From: Calothrix sp. PCC 7716
GTDB taxonomy: Bacteria > Cyanobacteriota > Cyanobacteriia > Cyanobacteriales > Nostocaceae
Reading direction: 5' to 3'
NCBI RefSeq assembly: GCF_019977735.1
Contig: NZ_AP025018.1
Location: forward strand, 1,488,001 to 1,552,000
Length of the DNA stretch: 64,000 nt
Every line of letters begins with the position of its first letter. Position 1 is the first letter of the stretch. Shown in pieces: positions 1 to 7,826 of this stretch. The notes below the pieces were generated by a model. It saw only the letters and a list, made by a program, of their open reading frames with translations. It searched no databases and was not told where the DNA came from. The translations under genes were made by a program, and so were the position numbers.

Positions 1-40
1 GCAATCGCATTTAGTTTTATTTTTTACGCATTCCCCTTCC

Positions 41-494
41 CTACCCCTCAGCACATTTTACCAAAGACACGCTAGTATAAGTGTAATTACAGGCTGTAAA
101 CAGACTTTTATACCCAAACCCTGTGTTACCAATGCCTCTAAACGAAATCACCACTAAGATCGCTAGTTTTGTTAGTCCTATTCTCAAGGACAAAATCCAA
201 ATCCAAGATTCAAGTTCAGGCGCCGCAAATCCAATAAAATTGTCTATGTTAGTACAATTTACATATATTTGGTTCATATCGTAACGTAATCAGTAACTGT
301 TCATCAATTTGGTTAATCAATCCTTGACCCGTTCTTCCGTAACTAACTTGTTTATTAGGCTTAAGACCAGGTTTTTGACGAACAGGAGTTTTTCTTACAA
401 ATATACAACCAGGAAAATTTTTATCTAAAAAAGGAATTAATCCTCTAACCTCAGCTTCCCCACCACCTGCAAAAACCCAAACTACCACGGCCAA
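41..494 (-). pseudogene. Broken partner gene of the neighbouring AAA ATPase (Toprim/DUF4276-like, tentative)
   Basis: On the minus strand a TTG start at 494 overlaps the last 13 bases of the ATPase gene and opens a frame that begins with a Gly-rich block (FAGGGEAEVRGLIPFL) and stops at 249. Shortly before that stop a second frame takes over and reads TNIDNFIGFAAPELESWI, after which no family resemblance remains up to a stop at 41. From memory, small cyanobacterial proteins encoded directly behind such ATPases have a similar opening, then an acidic middle part, then a PELE-x-W block. The middle part is missing here, so an internal deletion plus frameshift is inferred. The translational overlap says the two genes once formed one operon. 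The family name is a guess; the broken state is well supported. Confidence 0.5.
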
Positions 495-1777
495 CCTCCA
501 ATACTTGGGTCTCCAACACGGTATAGATCACCTAATTGCCAACCTTGTTCAAGTTTTTCATGCAGCATATGCCTAGAGAGTGGTTTAACAGAAAAATGCG
601 TTTTGTCCTCAGAATAAAAACAAAGAACATTTTCCAAACAATCGGTAAAATAATCTAAAAGGTCAGGACTATGTGTTGCAATAATTACTTGAGTTTTCAC
701 CGCAGCTTTTTTAATCCACTCAGCTAAAATAGGCATCCAAGAAACATGCAAACCTAATTCAGGTTCATCAATTACTAACAAAGATGGCAAAACTGGAGAA
801 TTCAATATAGTCGCCCAGCATAACATTCTAACAGTTCCATCTGACATTTCATTTAGGTAAAAAGGTTCGTTAATACCCTGGAAATACCATTCCACAGTCA
901 AAGACAAGCGACCAGAACGTATCGGTATCAGGCGCCGTGTTTTCGGCAATATAGACTTCATTGCTTTATTAATAACTTCCTCAAAATCAATATCTTGCTG
1001 TATCAAGTTTTCTAAAACTAGTGGCAAATTATCGCCAGATGGAGATAAATATTTATCACTTCCTCCAAGTTTCGGTTCTGCGGTTCTAATTTCATTTAAA
1101 TCCATATTGTTGGCATTATAAAACTGCCACCCAGATATAAATTCTACTAAATCTCTTCTAATTCTATACACAGGTGTATTTTCAGGAGGATACGGGCTAT
1201 ATTCAAGTAGCCTAGGAATTGAGGCTAAACCCAAAGAATTAGAGTGTATATTTTCTAAAGGTTCAAAATGACTTCCTGAATTTTGCCCGTTATTATCGAC
1301 TGATACAATGCCTTTGCCTATTTCCTTATCATGAAATTTATAATAGTATAAAGGTTTTGATGATTCATGTAAGTACTCTCCAGCATACAAAAATTCTTTG
1401 GAAATAGTAACTCTTGGTTGATTTCTAACAACATAAATATTTAAATCCAGTATTCCATTGTCTTTTTCTGAGGTGCCTGTTTGTGAAAGCGAAAAACAAT
1501 ATGCAAATCTAACTACTGCTGGACTTGCCACATTGCCGTCTAAAATTCTGTCTCCGCCAATTTGAGTAATTGAGTTTTCAAAGCTACTAACACCTCGACT
1601 TTCGTCAGGAATAGTCACGAGACTATCTTTTAAAAATTTCAAACAGTTAATAAAATTACTTTTGCCTGAACCGTTTGAACCGATAAATATATTTAGTTTT
1701 GTTAGATTTATTTGTTTATCTAAGAAAAGGTTTTTATAGTTGTCTATCGCTAGAAATTTAAGCAGGGGTTGAGTCAT
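482..1777 (-). CDS. AAA15/AAA21-family ATPase (OLD-like, SMC-type head)
   Basis: A 431-residue P-loop ATPase. Visible are the Walker A motif GSNGSGKS at residues 33-40, a Walker B with following signature (SLLVIDEPELGLH, about residue 355) and a switch region VIIATHSPDLLDYF about 35 residues later. The layout (N-terminal KFLAIDNYKNL strand before Walker A, long insert, C-terminal Walker B and H-loop) is that of AAA15/AAA21 proteins, relatives of OLD-family nucleases and of ATPases in Toprim-containing defence pairs. No nuclease domain is fused here. The 3' end overlaps the start of a second, now broken, gene. Whether this ATPase still has a job alone is unknown; a role in phage or plasmid defence is inference from family and context. 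Confidence 0.8.
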   Translation of the reverse strand: MTQPLLKFLAIDNYKNLFLDKQINLTKLNIFIGSNGSGKSNFINCLKFLKDSLVTIPDESRGVSSFENSITQIGGDRILDGNVASPAVVRFAYCFSLSQTGTSEKDNGILDLNIYVVRNQPRVTISKEFLYAGEYLHESSKPLYYYKFHDKEIGKGIVSVDNNGQNSGSHFEPLENIHSNSLGLASIPRLLEYSPYPPENTPVYRIRRDLVEFISGWQFYNANNMDLNEIRTAEPKLGGSDKYLSPSGDNLPLVLENLIQQDIDFEEVINKAMKSILPKTRRLIPIRSGRLSLTVEWYFQGINEPFYLNEMSDGTVRMLCWATILNSPVLPSLLVIDEPELGLHVSWMPILAEWIKKAAVKTQVIIATHSPDLLDYFTDCLENVLCFYSEDKTHFSVKPLSRHMLHEKLEQGWQLGDLYRVGDPSIGGWPW

Positions 1778-1838
1778 ATTTTTCGGCGCCTTAAATTTTT
1801 GCAGTAATATACGGACAGGCGGGACGCCTATCCTACGG

Positions 1839-2933
1839 TTATTTTAAAATATCTTCAAACCACTGAAGAAATCTGGCGCCCAAAGGAAGAAGTGAAAATT
1901 CTGTCTCAGCTTGTTTTCTACATTCATAACGGTCGATACTATCTAAACGTTTAACAGCGTCTATTAAACCTGTTACACTATCGGGTTCTACTAAAAACCC
2001 TGTTTTGCCATCTTTAATTATTTCCGCAGGGCCACCACGCGCGTAAGATATTACCGGAACACCACATGCAAGCGCTTCTATTGCTACATTACCAAATGCT
2101 TCTACCCACCTTGGCGCCATTAATAACGCTTTACACTCACGCACAACTTGCTGCATTTTATCAGTTGATAGAAATCCTAAATACTCAATAGGCGCCCCTT
2201 GATAATCGTTTATAATTTTTTGCCAGTATGCTTCATCTTGAATTTTACCCATTATTTTTAACGGTATATTCGTCTGTGTTGCTACTGCTATCGCATCTTC
2301 TAAACCCTTTTCAGGTGAAATTCTTCCTAAAATTGCCAGTTGTTCTTTGGGTTCGGCACAAAATTGATATAGCGATAAATCAATACCACTGCTTAAGTAA
2401 TATAACGGAGGAGTTAATGAAGGAAAAGTGGCGCCTTGCGAAGGGGTATAAAATCCAATCGTACCAGGATATAATTTTGAGATTTGAGCAATAACCTTGT
2501 CGAGAGCATTACTAAGCGAACCCATACTCACAAAATGAGCTATCGGTGTTTTAAAAAACGGTGTTAAGTAAAAAGGCAACCAATCGTAAGCAAAATTTAC
2601 AATTAAGTCATACTCGTTTTGAACTGAGCGTGCGTATTCCCACATATTCGCCAATAGCGAGTTATCAGGCATAGTTACAGGAGTATCGCGTTCCTGAATT
2701 TGAGCAATAATCTGTAAATTGCCAGTAATTTCAACTATATTGAAAATATCTCGACTCCACAACGAACCAGAGGGAGCAACAATTTGCAGTGTATGACCTT
2801 GCTCTATAAAATATTTAGCAATGTTGTATAAACTTAGTTCAACACCTCCACCCAGTCCAGTTCCAAGTCCTCCGACTGGGGTTGAGACGAAAAGTAACTT
2901 TAAACGCTTGGGTGATGGTGATATATTCTGCAT
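1839..2933 (-). CDS. GT4-family glycosyltransferase (BH4 glucosyltransferase-like)
   Basis: A 364-residue GT-B glycosyltransferase of family 4. The N-terminal donor/acceptor loop reads GLGTGLGGGVELSLYNIA, and the C-terminal half has GRISPEKGLEDAI and the nucleotide-sugar binding block EAFGNVAIEALACGVPVIS followed by GGPAEIIKDGKTG. The N-terminal pattern (STPVGGLGTG-x-GGGVEL) resembles cyanobacterial enzymes annotated as UDP-glucose:tetrahydrobiopterin glucosyltransferase, which glucosylate a pterin; this substrate assignment is from memory and only moderately certain. There is no signal peptide or membrane segment, so it should act in the cytosol. The gene stands alone, divergent from the DUF2141 gene 33 bp away. 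Confidence 0.8.
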   Translation of the reverse strand: MQNISPSPKRLKLLFVSTPVGGLGTGLGGGVELSLYNIAKYFIEQGHTLQIVAPSGSLWSRDIFNIVEITGNLQIIAQIQERDTPVTMPDNSLLANMWEYARSVQNEYDLIVNFAYDWLPFYLTPFFKTPIAHFVSMGSLSNALDKVIAQISKLYPGTIGFYTPSQGATFPSLTPPLYYLSSGIDLSLYQFCAEPKEQLAILGRISPEKGLEDAIAVATQTNIPLKIMGKIQDEAYWQKIINDYQGAPIEYLGFLSTDKMQQVVRECKALLMAPRWVEAFGNVAIEALACGVPVISYARGGPAEIIKDGKTGFLVEPDSVTGLIDAVKRLDSIDRYECRKQAETEFSLLPLGARFLQWFEDILK

Positions 2934-2966
2934 GGTACTCGAAACATCAAGGTAAGCTTTAATTTT

Positions 2967-3428
2967 ATGACGAAACGATTCGGAATTAACTTGGCATGGG
3001 CGCCGTTGTTAGGGTTGTTATTCTCTACAAGCGCAAAAGCTGATTTTAAAGGTAGTCTTAATGTTGAAATCGACGGTTTGAGAAATAACGCAGGTCAAGT
3101 TTGCATCACTCTTTTTGGCAGCAGCAAAGGATTTCCAAATGAGGGAAAAAAAGCTCTACAAGATAAATGCTTCAAAATTACAGAAATTCCCTTAAATATT
3201 AAATTTAACGAACTAAAAGCAGGTAGTTACGCTGTTGTTTTATTGCACGATGCAAATGGCAGTAAAAAAATGGAAATGGACAGCTTGGGAATGCCGACTG
3301 AAGGTTTCGGATTTTCTCAAAACCCAGAAATTACAAATCGGGCGCCGAAATTTAGCGAATCAGCATTCTTTATCGCAGGCCCTGAAACTAATATCAAAAT
3401 CAATATAAAATATATGTCAGGATTTTAA
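2967..3428 (+). CDS. DUF2141-family secreted protein
   Basis: A 153-residue protein with a signal peptide (positively charged MTKRFG, hydrophobic stretch to about residue 24, cleavage near SAKA-D). The mature part carries the DUF2141 pattern: LNVEIDGLRNNAGQVCITLF, two cysteines (in VCITLF and DKCF), GSYAVVLLHDANGSKKM and a late GFGFSQNP. DUF2141 proteins are small beta-sandwich-like exported proteins of unknown function, common next to cell-surface genes. It is transcribed divergently from the glycosyltransferase. Start chosen at the ATG that opens the signal peptide. Confidence 0.8.
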   Translation: MTKRFGINLAWAPLLGLLFSTSAKADFKGSLNVEIDGLRNNAGQVCITLFGSSKGFPNEGKKALQDKCFKITEIPLNIKFNELKAGSYAVVLLHDANGSKKMEMDSLGMPTEGFGFSQNPEITNRAPKFSESAFFIAGPETNIKINIKYMSGF

Positions 3429-3434
3429 TTACAT

Positions 3435-3578
3435 TGTCATACTGAACGCAGTGAAGTATCTCATTAATATGTCATACTGAACGCAGTGAAGTATCTCATT
3501 AATATGTCATACTGAACGCAGTGAAGTATCTCATTATATAGTTAAAACTTTAGATTCTTCGCTACGCTCAGAATGACA
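3435..3578. repeat. 35-bp tandem repeat (3 copies) with inverted partner arm
   Basis: Three near-identical 35-base units, each containing TGTCATACTGAACGCAGTG followed by AAGTATCTCATTAATA, lie just behind the DUF2141 stop. They are followed at 3551-3578 by AGATTCTTCGCTACGCTCAG and AATGACA, which is the reverse complement of a diverged copy of the same unit, so the whole can fold as a long hairpin. This belongs to the TGTCATTCTGAGCG-type interspersed repeats common in filamentous cyanobacteria; a related sequence interrupts the antitoxin gene next door. Confidence 0.85.
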
Positions 3579-3640
3579 ATAGTACTCTACAATAAAGTGC
3601 TTCTTCAAACTCATTTGAGAATCGGACTGAAATAATGTCG

Positions 3641-4029
3641 TCATTGGGCATCAATTCTACTCCACAGCTCGCTGATTGGTCTAGTTTGTCCAGCTTTTGC
3701 TTGCTGAAATCCTCTTCTTAAAGAGGCTTTAACATCTTCTATAGGCGTATCATCAGGATCATTTTCTTCTTGTTCTGTAAACAATACTATAACTCGAACG
3801 CGATTCGAGTTATACTAAGAACGGTTTAGAAATGTCATTAGTCGCGTAGCGTAATGCGGAGCATTTGCCGCAGGCTAGAATCTCTAAGATGCTTCACTGC
3901 ACTGCGTTTCGTTCAGCATGACAAAGTTTATATTTAACCCGTTTGCAGTATATTTTCTGTTTGAATGGGTTCATCCAGAATTAGGTTTCCGTTTTGGTCA
4001 ATGCTGGCGTTTACTTCAACAGCTTTCAT
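3641..4029 (-). pseudogene. RelN-like antitoxin gene interrupted by an interspersed repeat
   Basis: The minus strand from an ATG at 4029 reads MKAVEVNASIDQNGNLILDE and on to LQTG, then stops. About 125 bases later, in-frame within itself, it resumes with NRVRVIVLFTEQEE, DDTPIEDVKASLRRGFQQ and ends ELWSRIDAQ at a TGA at 3641-3643. Joined, the two parts give a protein of about 85 residues matching, from memory, a widespread cyanobacterial antitoxin type (start MKAVEV, core RVRVIVLF, tail ISELWxGID). The stretch between them is repeat sequence. No toxin gene follows: the next frame downstream is repeat DNA. The gene is therefore dead. Confidence 0.75.
3812..3936. repeat. Interspersed repeat inserted into the antitoxin gene
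   Basis: Roughly 125 bases, boundaries uncertain by some ten bases, separating the two coding halves of the antitoxin. It contains, on the minus strand, TGTCATGCTGAACGAAACGC and AAGCATCTTAGAGATTC, then GCTCCGCATTACGCTACGCG and ATGACATT, i.e. inverted arms starting with TGTCAT. This is the same general repeat type as at 3435-3578 and 39156-39288. No clear target duplication was found. Confidence 0.65.
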
Positions 4030-4080
4030 ATAAAGTAGGCGCCTCTATTTTCCAATATTTTAACTCGTGAAAATTTAAAA

Positions 4081-5316
4081 TTATTCTTCGGGGGAAGTAT
4101 CTGGCGCCAGTGAGCGAATTCGATTCATTTGTGATAGTGCGTACTTTGCTGTTGCTTGTACATTCGGGTCGTTATCGTGGGTGGCGTGATATAACATTTG
4201 ACTTAGTTGTGTCATCATGTCGTATACGCGCGTTAAATCACGAATTGCGTTTTGTCGAACTTCTGGACTTTCATCTTGGAGTGACATTGCTAACGCGCGG
4301 TTCATTGGTTTAAGGGTACGAGTACCAATTTCAGATAAAGCTGCTAATATCAAGCTGCGCTGTTGCGAGTCAGCGTCTATCATTATATCTACGAGCGGTT
4401 GAATTGCACGTGAGTCTCCTTGCTGTCCTAAATCCCAAATTGCTTTGCGTCGTTTGCTTGGGTCAGTACTACCAAGGTCTTTAACTAATTCGTCAACAAT
4501 ATTAACTTTGGCAAGACGAGAAGTTGTTTCTGGCGCCAGTAATTCGCTCGAAGTTATATTTGGGTCATGCAAACCATTATGTAAACCATTTTGCGGTTCT
4601 GGCTCAACTGTTGACTCAATAACTGGCTCAAAATCTTGGATAACTGTTTGTTTTTGTGGTGGTAAAGCCATTACCTTGGGTTCTTGTGGTTCGATATGGC
4701 TTAAATCTTTGTATGTTGTCACTCCTTCACCATAGTCTGTATTTAAAACTTCTGAGTTTATAACTTTGAAACCACCTATATCTGGTTTTGGTGGGCTGAA
4801 TTTTCGCAATAAGTAAGCAATAGCACCAGTTGTTCCTACTAAACCCAGTCCAACTAGTGCCCACCAAAATATACCTCTTCCACCCTCCGAAGGCGCCTTG
4901 GTAGTTGCAGTTGGCGCTTCTGTTGGTGTTGGTTGTGTTTTTTGTGAAACAACTGCATCTAGTTTTGTACGAGTTGTGGCGCCGAAAATACCATCTGCGG
5001 GTAAATTATTGTCTGCTTGAAACCTTGATACTGCTATCCGCGTACTAACACCATAATCGCCATCTATGTCATCAGTATATAACCCTAACTGTTTGAGTTT
5101 GGTTTGCAATGCTTTAACTTCCGCACCTGAATTACCAGGTCTTAATAAACGCTGGTTACTTGTTTCAGGATTTGTGCTGCTTGGTGAATTCGTTGGTGTT
5201 GCTTGTACTAATTTGACAGCATCAGGCAACTTTTGACTCGATAGGGCAATTTGACTTGTGCTAAACCCAGCAAGCAAACAGCTAGTAATCAGGATGGAAG
5301 AACCGCATAGCCTCAT
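4081..5316 (-). CDS. Peptidoglycan-binding, single-pass membrane protein with HEAT repeats
   Basis: A 411-residue protein with four visible parts: an N-terminal signal/anchor (residues 1-27), a peptidoglycan-binding-like domain (about 57-117) with LRPGNSGAEVKALQTKL, GLYTDDIDGDYG and AVSRFQADNNLPADGI, a transmembrane helix (about 150-170, WWALVGLGLVGTTGAIAYLL) and a C-terminal block of HEAT-like repeats (about 270-405: DLGSTDPSKRRKAIWDLGQQ, then two to three more units). With a cleaved signal the PG-binding domain faces the periplasm and the HEAT repeats the cytosol, so the protein could link the cell wall to a cytosolic partner; that is inference. Cyanobacteria encode several proteins of this design with unknown roles. 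Confidence 0.75.
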   Translation of the reverse strand: MRLCGSSILITSCLLAGFSTSQIALSSQKLPDAVKLVQATPTNSPSSTNPETSNQRLLRPGNSGAEVKALQTKLKQLGLYTDDIDGDYGVSTRIAVSRFQADNNLPADGIFGATTRTKLDAVVSQKTQPTPTEAPTATTKAPSEGGRGIFWWALVGLGLVGTTGAIAYLLRKFSPPKPDIGGFKVINSEVLNTDYGEGVTTYKDLSHIEPQEPKVMALPPQKQTVIQDFEPVIESTVEPEPQNGLHNGLHDPNITSSELLAPETTSRLAKVNIVDELVKDLGSTDPSKRRKAIWDLGQQGDSRAIQPLVDIMIDADSQQRSLILAALSEIGTRTLKPMNRALAMSLQDESPEVRQNAIRDLTRVYDMMTQLSQMLYHATHDNDPNVQATAKYALSQMNRIRSLAPDTSPEE

Positions 5317-5514
5317 ATCAGAAAGTTTGAGTCAGTACATGTATTGTAAATTACCGATTAATACGATAACTTCATTTGTAAGTAAATGTTAACTCTGATC
5401 TGGACAGAAAAATTTTATTGGCGCCTTGAATCAAATAAATAATCAGATTTATGATTTTGGAACCTAGAATCACCCGTGCGTAATCAAGATGTCACCCCAG
5501 CTCAGTAGCTACAC

Positions 5515-6567
5515 TCAAGAATGCATTGCTTCTGACTCTGTATGCTTTACAGGTACGGTTAAAGTAGTTTGTTGCGCTGCGCTTATTTCCTTGACGGGTA
5601 TTTTTGTTTTAGTTCCCGCTAGGGTATCACGTTGGTTAATCAGGTAAATACTAATTAACGTTAAACCGACACCTGTCCATTGTATAGAGTTTAGAACTTC
5701 TCCTAGCAATAAATTACCGAAACATAAGGCAAATACTGGCGTTAGAAAAGTTAACGAACTCAAAGATGTCAAATTACCGCTTGAAGCAAAATAGAAAAAC
5801 AAAGCGTATGCTATTGCACTTCCAAAAACTGTAGCGTAACTGAGCGCTATCCAATCAGAAGTTACTAAGTTAGACCATTGGTGTGTTTCAGTAACCGCAG
5901 AAATTCCCCACAATGGCAAGCCACCTATAATCATATGCCATCCAGTTGCCATTACTGGGTCTGCATGTTTTGTGACGTACCGAATCAAAACTGTTCCCAC
6001 TGCCATTGATAAAGCAGCTAGCAGCATCAACCATTCTCCACTTTCAAACAGTGAGTAAGGTGATAGTAACAGTGATGTCGGCTCAAAAGTAACGTTACTT
6101 GAAACTAAGCTCAGAATTAATTGCTCAGGTAAGCCTATAAAACTAATACCCGCAACACCTAGGCTTAAGCCCAACCATCCCCACAGACCTATGCGTTCTT
6201 TGAATAGCCATAGCGACATTAGCGCAACTGCCAAGGGTTGTGAGTCAATCATTACAGAACCTAAGCCGGCGCCTGTACGTACTAATCCTTGAGCGAGGAA
6301 TCCTTGAAACATCGCTCCATCTATCAAGGCAAATAGCGTAATCCATAACCAGGCTTTTTTAGAACGTGGTTGAGGCTTACCCATTAAGGCGCCTGCAATT
6401 AAAATCATTACACCTGCTGGTATTATTCGTACCCCAGCCATAAACATCGGTGTAGTGTGGTCAATTACACCTTTCATTGCCACCATCGCCGTTCCCCAGA
6501 GGAAAAACGGCGCAATTAACAGTATTGGAGCTAGGGTCCAGCGTGATGCACGCTCGTTCAGTTGCAT
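5515..6567 (-). CDS. EamA-family (DMT) transporter
   Basis: A 350-residue protein of ten predicted membrane helices arranged as two EamA repeats. Typical features are WGTAMVAMKGVID near the start, LIDGAMFQGFLAQGLVRTGAG and DSQPLAVALMSLWLFKERIG in the first repeat, and SLSSLTFLTPVFALCFGNLL with LLGEVLNSIQWTGVGLTLIS in the second. The family exports small metabolites such as amino acids or nucleotide-type molecules; the substrate cannot be told from sequence. A hydrophilic tail of about 35 residues follows the last helix. It stands alone, divergent from the acyltransferase. Confidence 0.88.
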   Translation of the reverse strand: MQLNERASRWTLAPILLIAPFFLWGTAMVAMKGVIDHTTPMFMAGVRIIPAGVMILIAGALMGKPQPRSKKAWLWITLFALIDGAMFQGFLAQGLVRTGAGLGSVMIDSQPLAVALMSLWLFKERIGLWGWLGLSLGVAGISFIGLPEQLILSLVSSNVTFEPTSLLLSPYSLFESGEWLMLLAALSMAVGTVLIRYVTKHADPVMATGWHMIIGGLPLWGISAVTETHQWSNLVTSDWIALSYATVFGSAIAYALFFYFASSGNLTSLSSLTFLTPVFALCFGNLLLGEVLNSIQWTGVGLTLISIYLINQRDTLAGTKTKIPVKEISAAQQTTLTVPVKHTESEAMHS

Positions 6568-6659
6568 GAGATTGGCAAAGCCTTTATTTTAACGACGCAT
6601 AATGATTGCTTTACCTAATTTTACCTAAACATTGCGATTTGTGAAGAAATTTGTACGTA

Positions 6660-6695
6660 GCACAGGCATCCTTGCCTGTGATGTCTTGCCTGTGC
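6660..6695. repeat. REP-like palindrome (CACAGGCATCC type)
   Basis: A 20-base near-perfect palindrome CACAGGCATCCTTGCCTGTG at 6661-6680 followed by half a further copy. Members of this hairpin family lie in many gene gaps of the window, e.g. 7801, 10409, 21124, 32156, 38139, 55835, 57034 and 62048. Confidence 0.8.
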
Positions 6696-6749
6696 TTTCC
6701 CACCTAATTTCGGGAACTATATCTATCAGGTGAGTTTACCTAGAAACCG

Positions 6750-7760
6750 ATGAACATAGAAAGAGACAATAGATTAGACGCTTTAAAGGCAATTAGCATT
6801 ATTTTTGTCTTAATTTGGCACCTACGCCCTATTAGCTTTTTTGTCAATAACGATACGCATGTAATGATTGTCGTTATTGCTCGAATAGTTCGAGATTTGG
6901 AACTACAACTGTCTTTATTAGCAGTTCCTCTATTTTTCCTTGTTTCCCTTTACTTATTTTTTATCAAAAAGCCAGACAAAAAATATCTAAAAATTAGATT
7001 AATTAAGCTTTTTAAATTATTCACATTCTGGTCTATATTTCATAATATTTTTGTGTGTGCCGTTACTAGAGAAATTCCTAATTTTTCTTGGGATATTATT
7101 ACAGGCTTAAAGCCCAGCTTACCCTTTGCTGGCGATTCTGTATTTTATTTCTTATTTAATTTAATGGTGTTAACTATAGTTAGCTTTTTGTTTTTTCAAA
7201 TTAAGTCAAATAAATTTATTAAATTATTATTCTCTGTAACTATTATATTTTCTTTGCTATACTTTGAGACTGTTGGTATAGCAAATTCTAGTATTCCCTA
7301 TCATTGGCTATCAAATTTTATTGTTTATATTCCAATAGCTTTTTACATTGCTAATTACTCAGATAAAGTATTAAAATTTAGATTTTATTACTTAGTGGCA
7401 TACATTTTATTCTCACTTCATGATATATATTTACGTATTTATGGTTATAACCAAAGTATCTATGGAAGAATTTCGATAGTATGCGGCGCCTTAGCTTTGT
7501 TCTGCTATGTTTACACGCTCAAAATTCCCGAAAATTGGCATATACAAAAATTATCTCAATACTCGCTAGGACTATTTGCGATACATAAATATTGGCAATC
7601 TTTGCTATTTTTGCTAGTTCAACATTATCAAATAAGTTTACTTCCAAGTTTAGTTTATTTAAATATAATGTTTCCTTTAATAGGCGCCTTGGTTGTGTTG
7701 TTAACTATAGTATCTATTTATTTGTTAAAGTCAACTAGTTTGAAGCAGTTTATAGGTTAA
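6750..7760 (+). CDS. Membrane acyltransferase family 3 protein
   Basis: A 336-residue, very hydrophobic protein with about ten membrane helices. The start MNIERDNRLDALKAISIIFV and the catalytic-type histidine in IFVLIWHLRP are hallmarks of acyltransferase family 3 (OafA/WecH-like), enzymes that O-acetylate sugars of surface polysaccharides or peptidoglycan-linked glycans from the cytosolic side. The substrate is unknown. The gene is more AT-rich than its neighbours and sits alone, which fits horizontal transfer. Its last codons (QFIG and stop) are the first unit of a 20-bp tandem repeat. Confidence 0.8.
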   Translation: MNIERDNRLDALKAISIIFVLIWHLRPISFFVNNDTHVMIVVIARIVRDLELQLSLLAVPLFFLVSLYLFFIKKPDKKYLKIRLIKLFKLFTFWSIFHNIFVCAVTREIPNFSWDIITGLKPSLPFAGDSVFYFLFNLMVLTIVSFLFFQIKSNKFIKLLFSVTIIFSLLYFETVGIANSSIPYHWLSNFIVYIPIAFYIANYSDKVLKFRFYYLVAYILFSLHDIYLRIYGYNQSIYGRISIVCGALALFCYVYTLKIPENWHIQKLSQYSLGLFAIHKYWQSLLFLLVQHYQISLLPSLVYLNIMFPLIGALVVLLTIVSIYLLKSTSLKQFIG

Positions 7761-7803
7761 CACAGCAATTTATAGGTTAACACAGCAATTTATAGGTTAA
7801 CAC
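7744..7803. repeat. 20-bp tandem repeat starting inside a gene's last codons
   Basis: Three units of AGCA(G/A)TTTATAGGTTAACAC at 7744, 7764 and 7784. The first unit contains the stop codon (TAA at 7758-7760) of the acyltransferase gene, so the gene end was duplicated outward, probably by replication slippage. The array runs into the palindrome at 7801-7820. Confidence 0.9.
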
Positions 7804-7820
7804 AGGCAGGGATGCCTGTG
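7801..7820. repeat. REP-like palindrome
   Basis: CACAGGCAGGGATGCCTGTG, a 20-base palindrome between two convergent genes. It may help end transcription of both, but there is no T-tract, so it is listed as a repeat. Confidence 0.8.
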
Positions 7821-7826
7821 CTACAA

